The notes under the pieces were generated by a model that worked only from the letters and a program-made list of their open reading frames with translations, had not been told where the DNA came from and did no database searches. From Chrysochromulina tobinii (taxonomy: Eukaryota; Haptophyta; Prymnesiales; Chrysochromulinaceae), in the NCBI GenBank assembly GCA_001275005.1, contig JWZX01001523.1, forward strand, positions 1 to 20,866: a DNA stretch of 20,866 nt, given 5' to 3'. Positions within the stretch are counted from its first letter, which is position 1. The number at the start of each line of letters is the position of its first letter. Made by a program: the position numbers and the translations under genes. Below, one piece after another: positions 14,053 through 20,866 of the stretch.

Positions 14053-16163
14053 ATGGACGCCATCGCCGACGCCAACGACGACGACGACGACGACGCCGAC
14101 GCAATCGCCGCCAGCATAGCCTCCTCCAGCGGCAGCAGCATCTCTGTCGACGACCTCGCCACCACCGTGCGGGTGCTCAAGGCCCTGGCGTCCGCAGACG
14201 GCGGGCCGACGGCCGAGTACCGAGAGCCGCGCTTCAAGCCGCTGCGCGAGGCCATCCAGCTCTACGTGGACGACGTGCGCGCACGGCTCTTCCATGGGCA
14301 AGGCGCCGACAAGTACACGCGGCGCAAAGAGAACAAGCGCCGACTGGACGCCAAGGCGCAGCAGGAGCGCGCCATGGACCGCGCGGCCGCCGAGAAGACG
14401 CAGATGCGCGCGGAGCGGCTGCGCATGCTCGCCGACCTCGAGCGGCAAGGCGGCGCGGCGGCACTGATGCTCGTTCCCGACGGCGCCGTGGCTGACGGCG
14501 ATGGCGTCGCGTTTCGAGCTTCGCTGGCCGCCCTCACGCACGAAGCTCACGACTCGAGCGGCGCATACGCGGCGGCGGCAGACGAGGCCGGTGCTGGGGC
14601 GGCGGCGGCCCACGGCGAGACGGAGCTACGGATGCTGCGCGCGTGCTACGCGTGCAAGGTGCGCTTCAAGGTGCTCCACCACTTTTACGCGCAGCTCTGC
14701 CCCGAGTGCGCCGCGCTCAACTTTGCCAAGCGCAACCAGACGGCGTCGCTCTCGGGCCGCGTGTTCCTCGTGACGGGCGCGCGCGTCAAGATTGGGTTTC
14801 ACGTGGTCTTGAAGCTGCTGCGCTGCGGCGCGACGGTGCTCGCGACTTCGCGCTTCCCAGCCGACACGGCCGCCCGCTACGCCGCGCAGCCCGACGCCTC
14901 CAGCTGGATCGACCGCTTGCGTATCTACGGGCTGGACATGCGCGATCTGTCGTCCCTCGAGCTCTTCTGCCGCCACCTGATCGGCACGTGCCACCGGCTG
15001 GATGGCATCGTGAACAACGCGTGCCAGACAATTCGGCGGCCGGCGGCGTACTATGCGCACCTGATGCCGCTCGAGCTCCAGCCGGGCACCTGGAATCCCG
15101 AGGTGCGACACCTCCTGGCTGATCACGTGAGCTGCTTTGGTGCACCGTCGATGCCGCCGCCGGCTGCTGAGAGCAGGGACGCGCCCGCGGCGCGGCTGCT
15201 GCCGCCGTCGTCCGCACCGATGACCGACGCGACGGCGACGATGCCGCCGACGTCGATGCCGACAACAGTGTCAGAAGCGCCACCTGCCGCCGCAGCCGCC
15301 GCCGCCGTGGCGGCCCTATGGTCTGCTCCGGCTACCGGCTTGGCGGCGGCCGCGGCCACCATCCCCTCGGCACTATGGTCGCAGGCGCCGCTGTGGTCCG
15401 CCGAGCCAGGCGTGCCGCAGCCCGATGAGGGCACGGCCTCACAGTTCCCACTGGGCGTCGTCGACGTCAACGGCCAGCAGCTCGACACACGCACCACCAA
15501 CTCGTGGCTGCTCAAGCTGCATGAGGTGTCGACGCCCGAGGTGGCCGAGGTGCTCGCGATCCACGCGCTCGCCCCCTTTATCCTTAGCTCGGATTTTGAA
15601 CATGCGAGTGCTCACCACGGCGCCCGCCTCTCCCCACAGGTGCTCGCGATCAACGCGCTCGCCCCCTTTATCCTCAACTCGCGGCTGCGGGGGCTGCTCG
15701 AGGCGACGCCTGACCGGCCCGCCTTCGTCGTCAACGTGTCCGCCATGGAGGGCAAGTTCTACCGGTATAAGACGCCCAACCATCCTCACACGAACACTCT
15801 CTTCGCTGATGACACCCTTGATTGCCGCTGATGACACCCTTGATTGCCTCCCTCATCAGGTATAAGACGCCCAACCATCCTCACACGAACATGGCCAAGG
15901 CGGCCCTCAACATGATGACGCGCACGTGCGCCGAGGAGCTCGCGAGCTGTGGCGTGCTCATGAACTCGGTCGACACGGGCTGGATCAATGATGAGAACCC
16001 TCTCGAGAAGGCCGCCGCCACCGCCGCGCATAATCACTTCCAGACGCCTCTCGACGAGATCGACGCGGCCGCGCGCATCCTCGACCCGATCCTGTCCGTC
16101 GTCAACGGCGGCGAGCACGTGCACGGCAAGTTTCTGAAGGATTACCGTCCGATTGAGTGGTGA
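14053..16163 (+). CDS. Zinc-ribbon plus short-chain-dehydrogenase-like protein (3 exons)
   Basis: CDS join(14053..15549,15640..15764,15860..16163), 641 residues. The start at 14053 gives an acidic Asp-rich N-terminus; a Lys/Arg/Glu helix follows (about 90-140). A zinc ribbon is seen as Cys198-x2-Cys201 and Cys216-x2-Cys219. The Rossmann part opens with VFLVTGARVKIG (237-248), has NNACQ at 321-325, and NVSAMEGKF before HPHTNMAKAALNMM. The usual catalytic YxxxK is TNMAK, so the Tyr is absent. From memory this combination is a conserved protist/fungal/plant family ending 'VDTGWINDENP...FLKDY..EW', as here. An Ala/Pro/Trp-rich insert (about 370-470) is not part of the fold. The likely role is NAD(P) binding, with dehydrogenase activity doubtful. 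Splicing is inferred: removing both introns restores EVAEVLAINALAPFIL and FYRYKTPNHPHTNMAK exactly. Confidence 0.85.
15550..15639 (+). repeat. Intron 1: starts with a copy of the next exon
   Basis: 90-bp GT-AG intron (GAG|GTGCTC ... CCCCACAG|GTGCTC), phase 0. Its first 43 bases match the first bases of the following exon with about three differences. The intron length is a multiple of three without a stop, so retention would add 30 residues (VLAIHALAPFILSS...). A CTCAC branch-like motif lies before the pyrimidine tract. Confidence 0.8.
15765..15859 (+). repeat. Intron 2: starts with a copy of the next exon
   Basis: 95-bp GT-AG intron (TACCG|GTATAA ... CTCATCAG|GTATAA). The 33-mer beginning GGTATAAGACGCCCAACC is identical at 15764-15796 and 15859-15891. 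The remainder holds two perfect tandem copies of a 22-bp unit beginning GCTGATGACACCCTTG (15805-15826, 15827-15848), each with a CTGAT branch-like motif. Reading through it gives a stop. Confidence 0.8.
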
Positions 16164-16476
16164 GCGCAGCGACACTGATGCGGTGGAAAGGGAGTACAAT
16201 GAGAAAAGTTTGTCTTTTGTCTTTCACCGGACCGTACCTTTAACCAGTGCGGCGGGCGACCATCGGGCGGCTGTATCTCCCCCCTGGACCGAGGGCCGAG
16301 GGGTACTTCCAACTTCGAGTGAAAGTTTGTGGCTTTGTGCCTTCTCGGGACGTTCCGCAAGCCCCAGCTCTTAGCCGTTTCACAAAGAGCTGTTTTCACA
16401 GCCAATGGTAATATTTCGACACCCAAGACCATACGGAATGCGGTTACCACGAGCTCGGGGACGTTCACAGCCAAAA
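16164..16476 (+). promoter_or_regulatory. Upstream region of the RING gene
   Basis: 313 bases. Two copies of TTCACAGCCAA stand directly before ATGs (about 16395-16405 and 16464-16474). The segment around the first copy (CACAGCCAATGGTAATATT, TCGACACCCAAGAC) resembles 12919-12955 upstream of the small ORF. No other gene is seen. Confidence 0.4.
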
Positions 16477-17502
16477 ATGGTGCGAACGACGAACCTTTAC
16501 TTCACCATTCCGATGCGTCCGCTCATCATCCCATCGACCACGAGCAGCACAGCCATCGTCCGACCACCCCAAAATCTGACGCGCACGCGCTCCTACCTCG
16601 CGCGTGGCCGACCAGCAAGCGAAGTCACGATCACCGAGCTACCCACGCGTCGCACCGAGTCATCCTCAAATCTCCCATCGCTGAACGAGCGCCAGGTGCT
16701 CGCCACCCAGCTCGAGCACCTCAGCAACGAGCGGCGAGGTTTGGAGATGCGTGACGGCGCTGCTGCGCCTGTGGAGCGGCAAGGACTTGCCATCCAGCTC
16801 GCGCACCTGCACCATCCTGAGATTGTCGCATCACTCAATGCGACGACGGAGCTTGCGCTGACGAGTGCTGGCGACCTGCTCAGGCAAAGGCGCTACGCAC
16901 CGCTGACGCAACAGTTCCTTCCCGGCTCGTCAGAGGAGAGCCGGGCGGCCTCCGAGCAGCGCATCGCAGCTCGGCGCACGCGCATCGACACCGCGCTCGA
17001 TGCGCTGCAGAGCCGGATCCGCGCGGACGGAGAAGATCGTGAGGCCCTCGACGCGCGGGTGCTCGCGAGGCGCCAGCAACGGCGCGCGGAGATTGCCGAG
17101 GTTGCGGGCGGCTTGGCGAATCGGCGCGCTATGGTGGAAGTGCTGCGCGACCTCGCGGACGCGCATCGCCTACTGCTGAGCAGGTTTGCGGAGCTGCAGC
17201 ATGCAATGGAGCTTGCGCCACTCAAACCGCTCGGGATGGCCCCTGACGAAATCGAGATGCATCTGCCGGCGCTCCCGTACTCCGCGGTGCTGCGCGGGAG
17301 CCGTGGCTGCGAGCTGCCCGGAGGCATCGAGTGCGCCATCTGCCAGTCGGCGATGGGCCGAGCGGACGCTGTGCGGCTGCTGCCCTGTCGACATGCCTTT
17401 CACGCGGCATGCATCGACCCCTGGCTTGGGCGCTCGACGTGCTGCCCCATGTGCCGCGCGGAGGTTGGGAATGCGAGCGATCGGAGTCGGCCGGACGGGT
17501 GA
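16477..17502 (+). CDS. RING-H2 finger protein, probable E3 ubiquitin ligase
   Basis: 341 residues. The RING-H2 site is complete near the C-terminus: Cys286-x2-Cys289-x14-Cys304-x-His306-x2-His309-x2-Cys312-x10-Cys323-x2-Cys326, with the Trp of 'IDPWL' that contacts E2 enzymes. Spacing is that of ATL-type RING-H2 ligases. The rest is helical: Leu/Glu/Arg-rich segments at about 60-110 and 130-230 suggest coiled coils for partner binding. No transmembrane segment is seen, unlike most ATL proteins, so it is probably soluble. The start at 16477 follows TTCACAGCCAAAA; an in-frame ATG at 16405 would add 24 residues and also follows a TTCACAGCCA copy, so either is possible. No intron is seen. Confidence 0.8.
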   Translation: MVRTTNLYFTIPMRPLIIPSTTSSTAIVRPPQNLTRTRSYLARGRPASEVTITELPTRRTESSSNLPSLNERQVLATQLEHLSNERRGLEMRDGAAAPVERQGLAIQLAHLHHPEIVASLNATTELALTSAGDLLRQRRYAPLTQQFLPGSSEESRAASEQRIAARRTRIDTALDALQSRIRADGEDREALDARVLARRQQRRAEIAEVAGGLANRRAMVEVLRDLADAHRLLLSRFAELQHAMELAPLKPLGMAPDEIEMHLPALPYSAVLRGSRGCELPGGIECAICQSAMGRADAVRLLPCRHAFHAACIDPWLGRSTCCPMCRAEVGNASDRSRPDG

Positions 17503-17777
17503 TTGCGGGGCAGAGTCGCGTGTTGACACAACAACCGCGTGTTCTACTGGCTCTGCAAGTGCAACGCGTGTCCTATATGCTATAATTTGATATTATATCT
17601 ACGGATTATATCGCGTATCGTACTTATATCGTTCGGATGTCCTCCGATATCGCATCGCATGATCAAGGCCGCTACACGCTAGACCCACGTCGCCACACGT
17701 ACTACCCAGCAGGATCACATTATAATTGACTGTGCATATAGCGAGGCAGATGACGCAACGTGCGAGCTGCGCCAGGG
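17503..17777. other. Spacer with an AT-rich patch between convergent genes
   Basis: 275 bases. 17570-17640 is strikingly AT-rich for this window (TATATGCTATAATTTGATAT and following), which may mark 3' end formation for the genes converging here. No gene is recognised. Confidence 0.4.
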
Positions 17778-19645
17778 TCATCGCCGCTCTCGGCCGCGAG
17801 CTGTGGCTTGAGGGCCACGTTCCGCGGAATCAAGTACACGTCGGAGGAGCGGGGCAGCGGACACAGCGCGGGACCACGTGGAGGGGGAGGCGGTGGAGCA
17901 AGTGCTCGCGGTAGACTGCTCATGAGCGATCCGAGCCATACCAATCCTGATCACGGAGCTGAGCGCAGGCGAGCTCAGCGCGGGTGAGTGGAGTGCAGCC
18001 GACGGCGGCAACGCGGGCGGTGGTGGCTCCGCTGCTACCAGCGCCGTCCCCCCCTCCTCCGAGTCCACCACGACCCTTGCTGCTGCCTCCACCTGTGCTA
18101 CCGCTACCCTTGCTGCCTCCACCACGCCCACCTCCTCCGAGTCCACCATTACCCTCGCTGCCTCCAGCTCCAGCTTTGCCACCACTTCCGCTAATGAGGC
18201 CATCTGCCCTCGAAACGTGTGCAACTGCCGGCGCGCGCGCGCAAGGGGGCTGTGGTCGGCTAGCGTGCCGCTCGCGTCGGGGGAGATGAGCGCCTCACCG
18301 CCCTCCTCCGCGTCGTGGTACGTTTCCATAAGGTGCGGGCTGGGCGGGGTGCCGTGGTGGGCACTTGCATGCGCGGGCTGGTGCGTTTCGATCAGGTGGG
18401 GAATTGAGACGCCTTGGTGGGCACTTGCATGCGCGGGCTGGTGCGTTTCGATCAGGTGGGGACTCGAGACGGTCGAGATCATCGTGCTCGCCAGCGCCAG
18501 CACCGCAGCCCCAGCTGCCTCCTCCGCGGCACGCGCCGTGTCCGCGACCTCCTCCGCGGCTACACGCGCCTTGAGCGCCTCACTGTACGCTTGATAGGCC
18601 GCCTCGAGCTCGCACAGCCTCAGCCCCTGCTCGGCCTCGGCCTCGGCACGCGCCACTCGCTTGCGCCTCTCGAGCTCCTCCTGATGAGGGCGGTCATCAG
18701 CATGCACTCAGCCGGGTATGAATCAGGTTCGGCTCTCGAGCTCCTCTTGATGAGGGCGGTCATCAGCATGCACTCAGCCGGAATCAAGTATGAATCAGGT
18801 TCGGCTCTCGAGCTCTTTGCCTTATCGATCCGGTCGAGAGCAAACTCGTGCAGGCTCGGCTCCAACAGCGCGAGCAGCCGCACTTCAAGCCGCGAATGCC
18901 TGGTCGCCTGCGTCGTCTCGGGCTCGAGCAAACTCGTCATCTCGGGCTTCGTCAACTCGGGCTTCGTCAGCTCCAAATCGAGGGGCTTCGTCAACTCGGG
19001 CTTCGTCAACTCGGGCTCGAGGGCGGGAGTCGTCACGGGCGTGAACATGCTGCGCGCCTTGGCGACCTGTGCTTGCACGTGACTCGAGGCTGCCTTGGGG
19101 CGCCGCGCGTTGCGCATCACGCTGAGAGCAGTGAGCAAGTTGAGGTCGATCGCTGGCCTGCGGCCACGTACTGCTCTGCCCTTCTCGTCTGTCGCGCGCT
19201 CGACAGAGACAGGAGACGCCGATGACGTCACGTCGTCGTTTGCTGCAGCGGTCGACGCCACTGACGGCGCGGTGGGCTGCTCGAGCAGCGTGATCACTGC
19301 AGCGTGGCCCTGCTCCCGTGCAAAGTGAAGCGCCGTCCTGCCGTCATTGGTCCTCATCGTCCGGTCGGCACCGGAGGCGAGCAGCAGCTTCACAACGTCT
19401 GGATGGTTGTTGATTGCGGCCAGGTGGAGCGCCGTGTTCCCACGGCTGGTCGTGGTGTCCACTCGCGCGCCAGAGCCGAGGATCATGTCCACGCAGGCCG
19501 AGTGCCCGTTGGCTGCAGCGGCCATGAGCGGCGCGGTCCAATCTCTATTCTCGACGTCGCCACCACCGACGACAAGCCTCTTCAGCTCGTCGTCCCTACC
19601 GTCACGTGCGGCGCGCCACATGTCCCACACACCGTCATGCGGCAT
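17778..19645 (-). CDS. Ankyrin-repeat and coiled-coil protein (2 exons)
   Basis: Minus-strand CDS, exons 19645..18821 and 18680..17778, about 574 residues. The ATG at 19645 opens MPHDGVWDMWRAARDGRDDEL. About three ankyrin repeats follow (LMAAAANGHSACVDMILGSG; ALHLAAINNHPDVVKLLLASG; ALHFAREQGHAAVITLLEQ), then a disordered region with ELTKPELTKP repeats. The first exon should end at GATAAG with a GC donor (AAG|GCAAAG) and join CTCATCAG|GAGGAG, giving RIDK-EELERRKRVARAEAEAEQ, a continuous coiled coil; without splicing the frame changes and stops soon after. Exon 2 then carries a 20-residue repeat (PHLIETHQPAHASAH) and an Ala/Val/Glu-rich coil. The last 60 residues lose gene-like codon use, so the 3' end is uncertain and another intron is possible. 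Ankyrin repeats suggest a protein-binding scaffold. Confidence 0.65.
18356..18475 (-). repeat. 60-bp tandem repeat in the second exon
   Basis: Period of exactly 60 (18361 and 18421 start the same GCACTTGCATGCGCGGGCTG). On the minus strand it encodes PHLIETHQPAHASAH plus a variable spacer, twice, followed by a diverged PHLMETYHD. Each unit also carries a GCAAGT donor-like and a CACCAG acceptor-like site, so it could be an in-frame intron. Confidence 0.8.
18681..18820 (-). repeat. Probable GC-AG intron of tandem copies
   Basis: The minus-strand 140-bp segment contains two copies of a unit that runs from GAGCTCGAGAG through GCATGCTGATGACCGCCCTC to ATCA. A third GAGCTCGAGAG starts the next exon (plus-strand positions 18805, 18733, 18667; periods 72 and 66). 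Each copy carries CTGAT. The acceptor is CTCATCAG; the donor would be GC. Confidence 0.6.
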
Positions 19646-19760
19646 GCGTCGAGCTGTCTTGCTGAACGGCGGCGCGCTTGGTCAGGCCTAGCTGTTTCAT
19701 CTCCACGTGGTTTCATTGCATATCGGCCCATGTCGTTTCATTGCATGCAAAGGGCCCCAG
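19646..19760. promoter_or_regulatory. Compact bidirectional promoter region
   Basis: Between the ankyrin ATG (minus) and the AP2-like ORF (plus). It contains a CACGTG box (19704-19709) and two copies of TTTCATTGCAT (19711-19721 and 19736-19746), 25 bases apart. Confidence 0.4.
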
Positions 19761-20807
19761 TCGCTGACGGCGGACGAGGCCAGGGCGGCCGCGGCGGCCG
19801 AGGGGCTTGAGCTTGTGCCATCGTCGAGCAATGAGACGGGCTTCAAGTGCGTGGCCAAGCAAGTAAGTGGTGGCAAGTATGTGGCACAGATCAATAAGAG
19901 TCATAAGAACGGTAAGCAGCGCTACCTCGGCAGATTCGCGACGCCGGAGGAGGCAGCCTTGTGCTATGCAAGGCACATTGGGGCGGAGCGAGCGGCGGCA
20001 GAGGCGGCGGAGGCGAGGGCCGCAGAGCCGGAACCGCTCACAGCGGATGAGGCCAGGGCGGCCGCGGCGGCAGTCAGGGCTGCCGCAGCGGCCGAGGGGC
20101 TCGAGCTCGTGCCGTCGTCGAGCAATGAGACGGGCTTCAAGGGCGCGCACAAGCGCGGTGGCAAGTATGAGGCGTGCATTAGGGAGGACGGCAAGCAGCG
20201 CTACCTCGGCAGATTCGCGACGCCGGAGGAGGCGGCCTTGTGCTATGCAAGGCACATTGGGGCGGAGCGAGCGGCGGCGGAGGCGGCGGAGGCGAGGGGC
20301 GAAGGGCTAGAGCCACTCACGGACGAGGCCAGGGCGGCCGCGGCGGCCAAGGGGCTCGAGCTGGTGTCGTCGAGCAGTGAGACGTACAAGCACCCGCCAC
20401 AATTGGAAGCCTGGCCGGCTCGAACGCAGTCGGAACCCGCCAGCAGTAGCAGCACGATAAGATTGGGCTCCCCATATTCACGCGACGACCCTCCCTCTCC
20501 CAGCCCCTTGGCCAGCAGTAGCAGCACGACAAGAAAGCGCGAGAGCAAAAGAAACGGCTCAGGGCTGCAGAACATTTTTCCGATCGGCAAAAGGCAAGCC
20601 ATTCGAGAGTTCAACGCGTGGATTCAGGCTACCGCTGCGGTGGGTGGTGTGGTGCTTCAGGGGCGTGGTGCACATGTTGATTGGTGGCAGGCACGCAGCG
20701 CGAATCAAGAAGTATGGCAAGATGCGCCAGGAGGAGGCCTCCCTCAGCCCCGGCAACATGTACAATTTCAACCCCTATTCAAAGTTAAGTACTTAACGCG
20801 GTTATGA
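19692..20807 (+). CDS. AP2/ERF-like domain repeat protein, no in-frame ATG
   Basis: Open frame from the stop at 19689-19691 to 20807. Two AP2-like units are clear: 'GFKCVAKQVSGGKYVAQI...GKQRYLGRFATPEEAALCYARHIG' (about 19840-19980) and 'GFKGAHKRGGKYEACIREDGKQRYLGRF...' (about 20130-20262). Each is preceded by an Ala-rich EARAAAAAEGLELVPSSSNET linker. A third linker (20325-20390) lacks the AP2 core, so the third copy is truncated. AP2 domains usually bind DNA, which suggests a transcription factor. The frame contains no Met at all. ATGs at 19730 and 19745 are one base out of frame, and CCCCAG|TCG could be an acceptor of an unseen first exon. The 3' part may be spliced: another frame ends gene-like (SPGNMYNFNPYSKLST, stop at 20794-20796). 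A 72-bp repeat (20440, 20512) flanks a pyrimidine-rich stretch. Confidence 0.6.
   Translation: MFHLHVVSLHIGPCRFIACKGPQSLTADEARAAAAAEGLELVPSSSNETGFKCVAKQVSGGKYVAQINKSHKNGKQRYLGRFATPEEAALCYARHIGAERAAAEAAEARAAEPEPLTADEARAAAAAVRAAAAAEGLELVPSSSNETGFKGAHKRGGKYEACIREDGKQRYLGRFATPEEAALCYARHIGAERAAAEAAEARGEGLEPLTDEARAAAAAKGLELVSSSSETYKHPPQLEAWPARTQSEPASSSSTIRLGSPYSRDDPPSPSPLASSSSTTRKRESKRNGSGLQNIFPIGKRQAIREFNAWIQATAAVGGVVLQGRGAHVDWWQARSANQEVWQDAPGGGLPQPRQHVQFQPLFKVKYLTRL
20440..20530 (+). repeat. 72-bp direct repeat with pyrimidine tract
   Basis: CCAGCAGTAGCAGCACGA occurs at 20440 and 20512. The segment between ends in CCCTCCCTCTCCCAGCC...GGCCAG, like an intron 3' end. It is in frame (24 codons), so coding repeat and intron cannot be told apart. 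Confidence 0.6.
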
Positions 20808-20831
20808 GAGGGAAGAGGGAGGCGAGAAACG

Positions 20832-20866
20832 ATGAACCCACAATCAGGTTCGCGTAACGGTAAGCC
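20832..20866 (+). CDS. Possible start of a further ORF, cut by the window edge
   Basis: ATG at 20832 opens MNPQSGSRNGK and runs off the end. CGGTAAGCC may be a donor site. Too short to assess. Confidence 0.1.
   Translation, partial: MNPQSGSRNGK

Noticed and set aside
1-20866. tRNA or rRNA genes
   Set aside because: No B-box-like GGTTCGANTCC with a matching cloverleaf and no rRNA core sequence noticed on either strand by eye.

Overview
The window looks like nuclear DNA of a GC-rich, plastid-bearing single-celled eukaryote, most likely a haptophyte alga (Chrysochromulina/Prymnesium/Emiliania type). Reasons: strong C/G preference at third codon positions; single genes on both strands with their own upstream regions and no operon layout; GT-AG and probable GC-AG introns; several proteins opening with a signal peptide, some followed by an Arg/Ser-rich plastid transit-like stretch; a plastid-type (Ycf29-like) response regulator; PEX16; AP2-like domain repeats; ankyrin proteins; and a large mono-ADP-ribosyltransferase protein. 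The taxonomic placement is inference from gene families recalled from memory.

Layout. 1-6450, plus strand: a secreted or plastid bicupin (131-1633); a spliced receiver plus LuxR-type helix-turn-helix regulator with Glu where the phospho-accepting Asp is expected (1793-3156); a two-copy 'algal GP' domain protein (3407-4621); and a low-complexity Pro/Gln/Gly/Tyr secreted protein (4771-6450). 6451-7284 is a gene-free stretch with repeats. 7285-10152, minus strand: a 955-residue ADP-ribosyltransferase, leucine-rich and ankyrin fusion. 10425-11279, minus strand: PEX16. 11280-11777 is a divergent intergenic region with a pentanucleotide inverted repeat. 11778-12611, plus: a single-pass membrane protein with a proline-rich stalk. 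13034-13240, plus: a 68-residue ORF, overlapping tail to tail with a minus-strand J-domain fragment (13233-13400). 14053-16163, plus: a three-exon zinc-ribbon/short-chain-dehydrogenase-like protein. 16477-17502, plus: a RING-H2 protein. 17778-19645, minus: a spliced ankyrin/coiled-coil protein. 19692-20807, plus: an AP2-like repeat protein without an ATG in its frame.

The genes do not form one pathway. The most unusual signal is in the introns. Both introns of the dehydrogenase-like gene start with an exact or near-exact copy of the first 33-43 bases of the exon that follows, so each intron length equals the repeat period (90 and 95 bp). The ankyrin intron is built from the same kind of tandem copies. 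Three introns carry tandemly repeated units containing a branch-point-like CTGAC/CTGAT motif, and a 20-bp relative of one unit lies 12 kb away in an intergenic region. Together this suggests ongoing intron birth by local duplication or an introner-like element.

A second recurrent signal is a TTCACA(C/G) heptamer a few tens of bases upstream of most plus-strand starts, which may be an initiator-like promoter element. A larger promoter module containing GTGCCGTAGCAC is shared between two neighbouring upstream regions.
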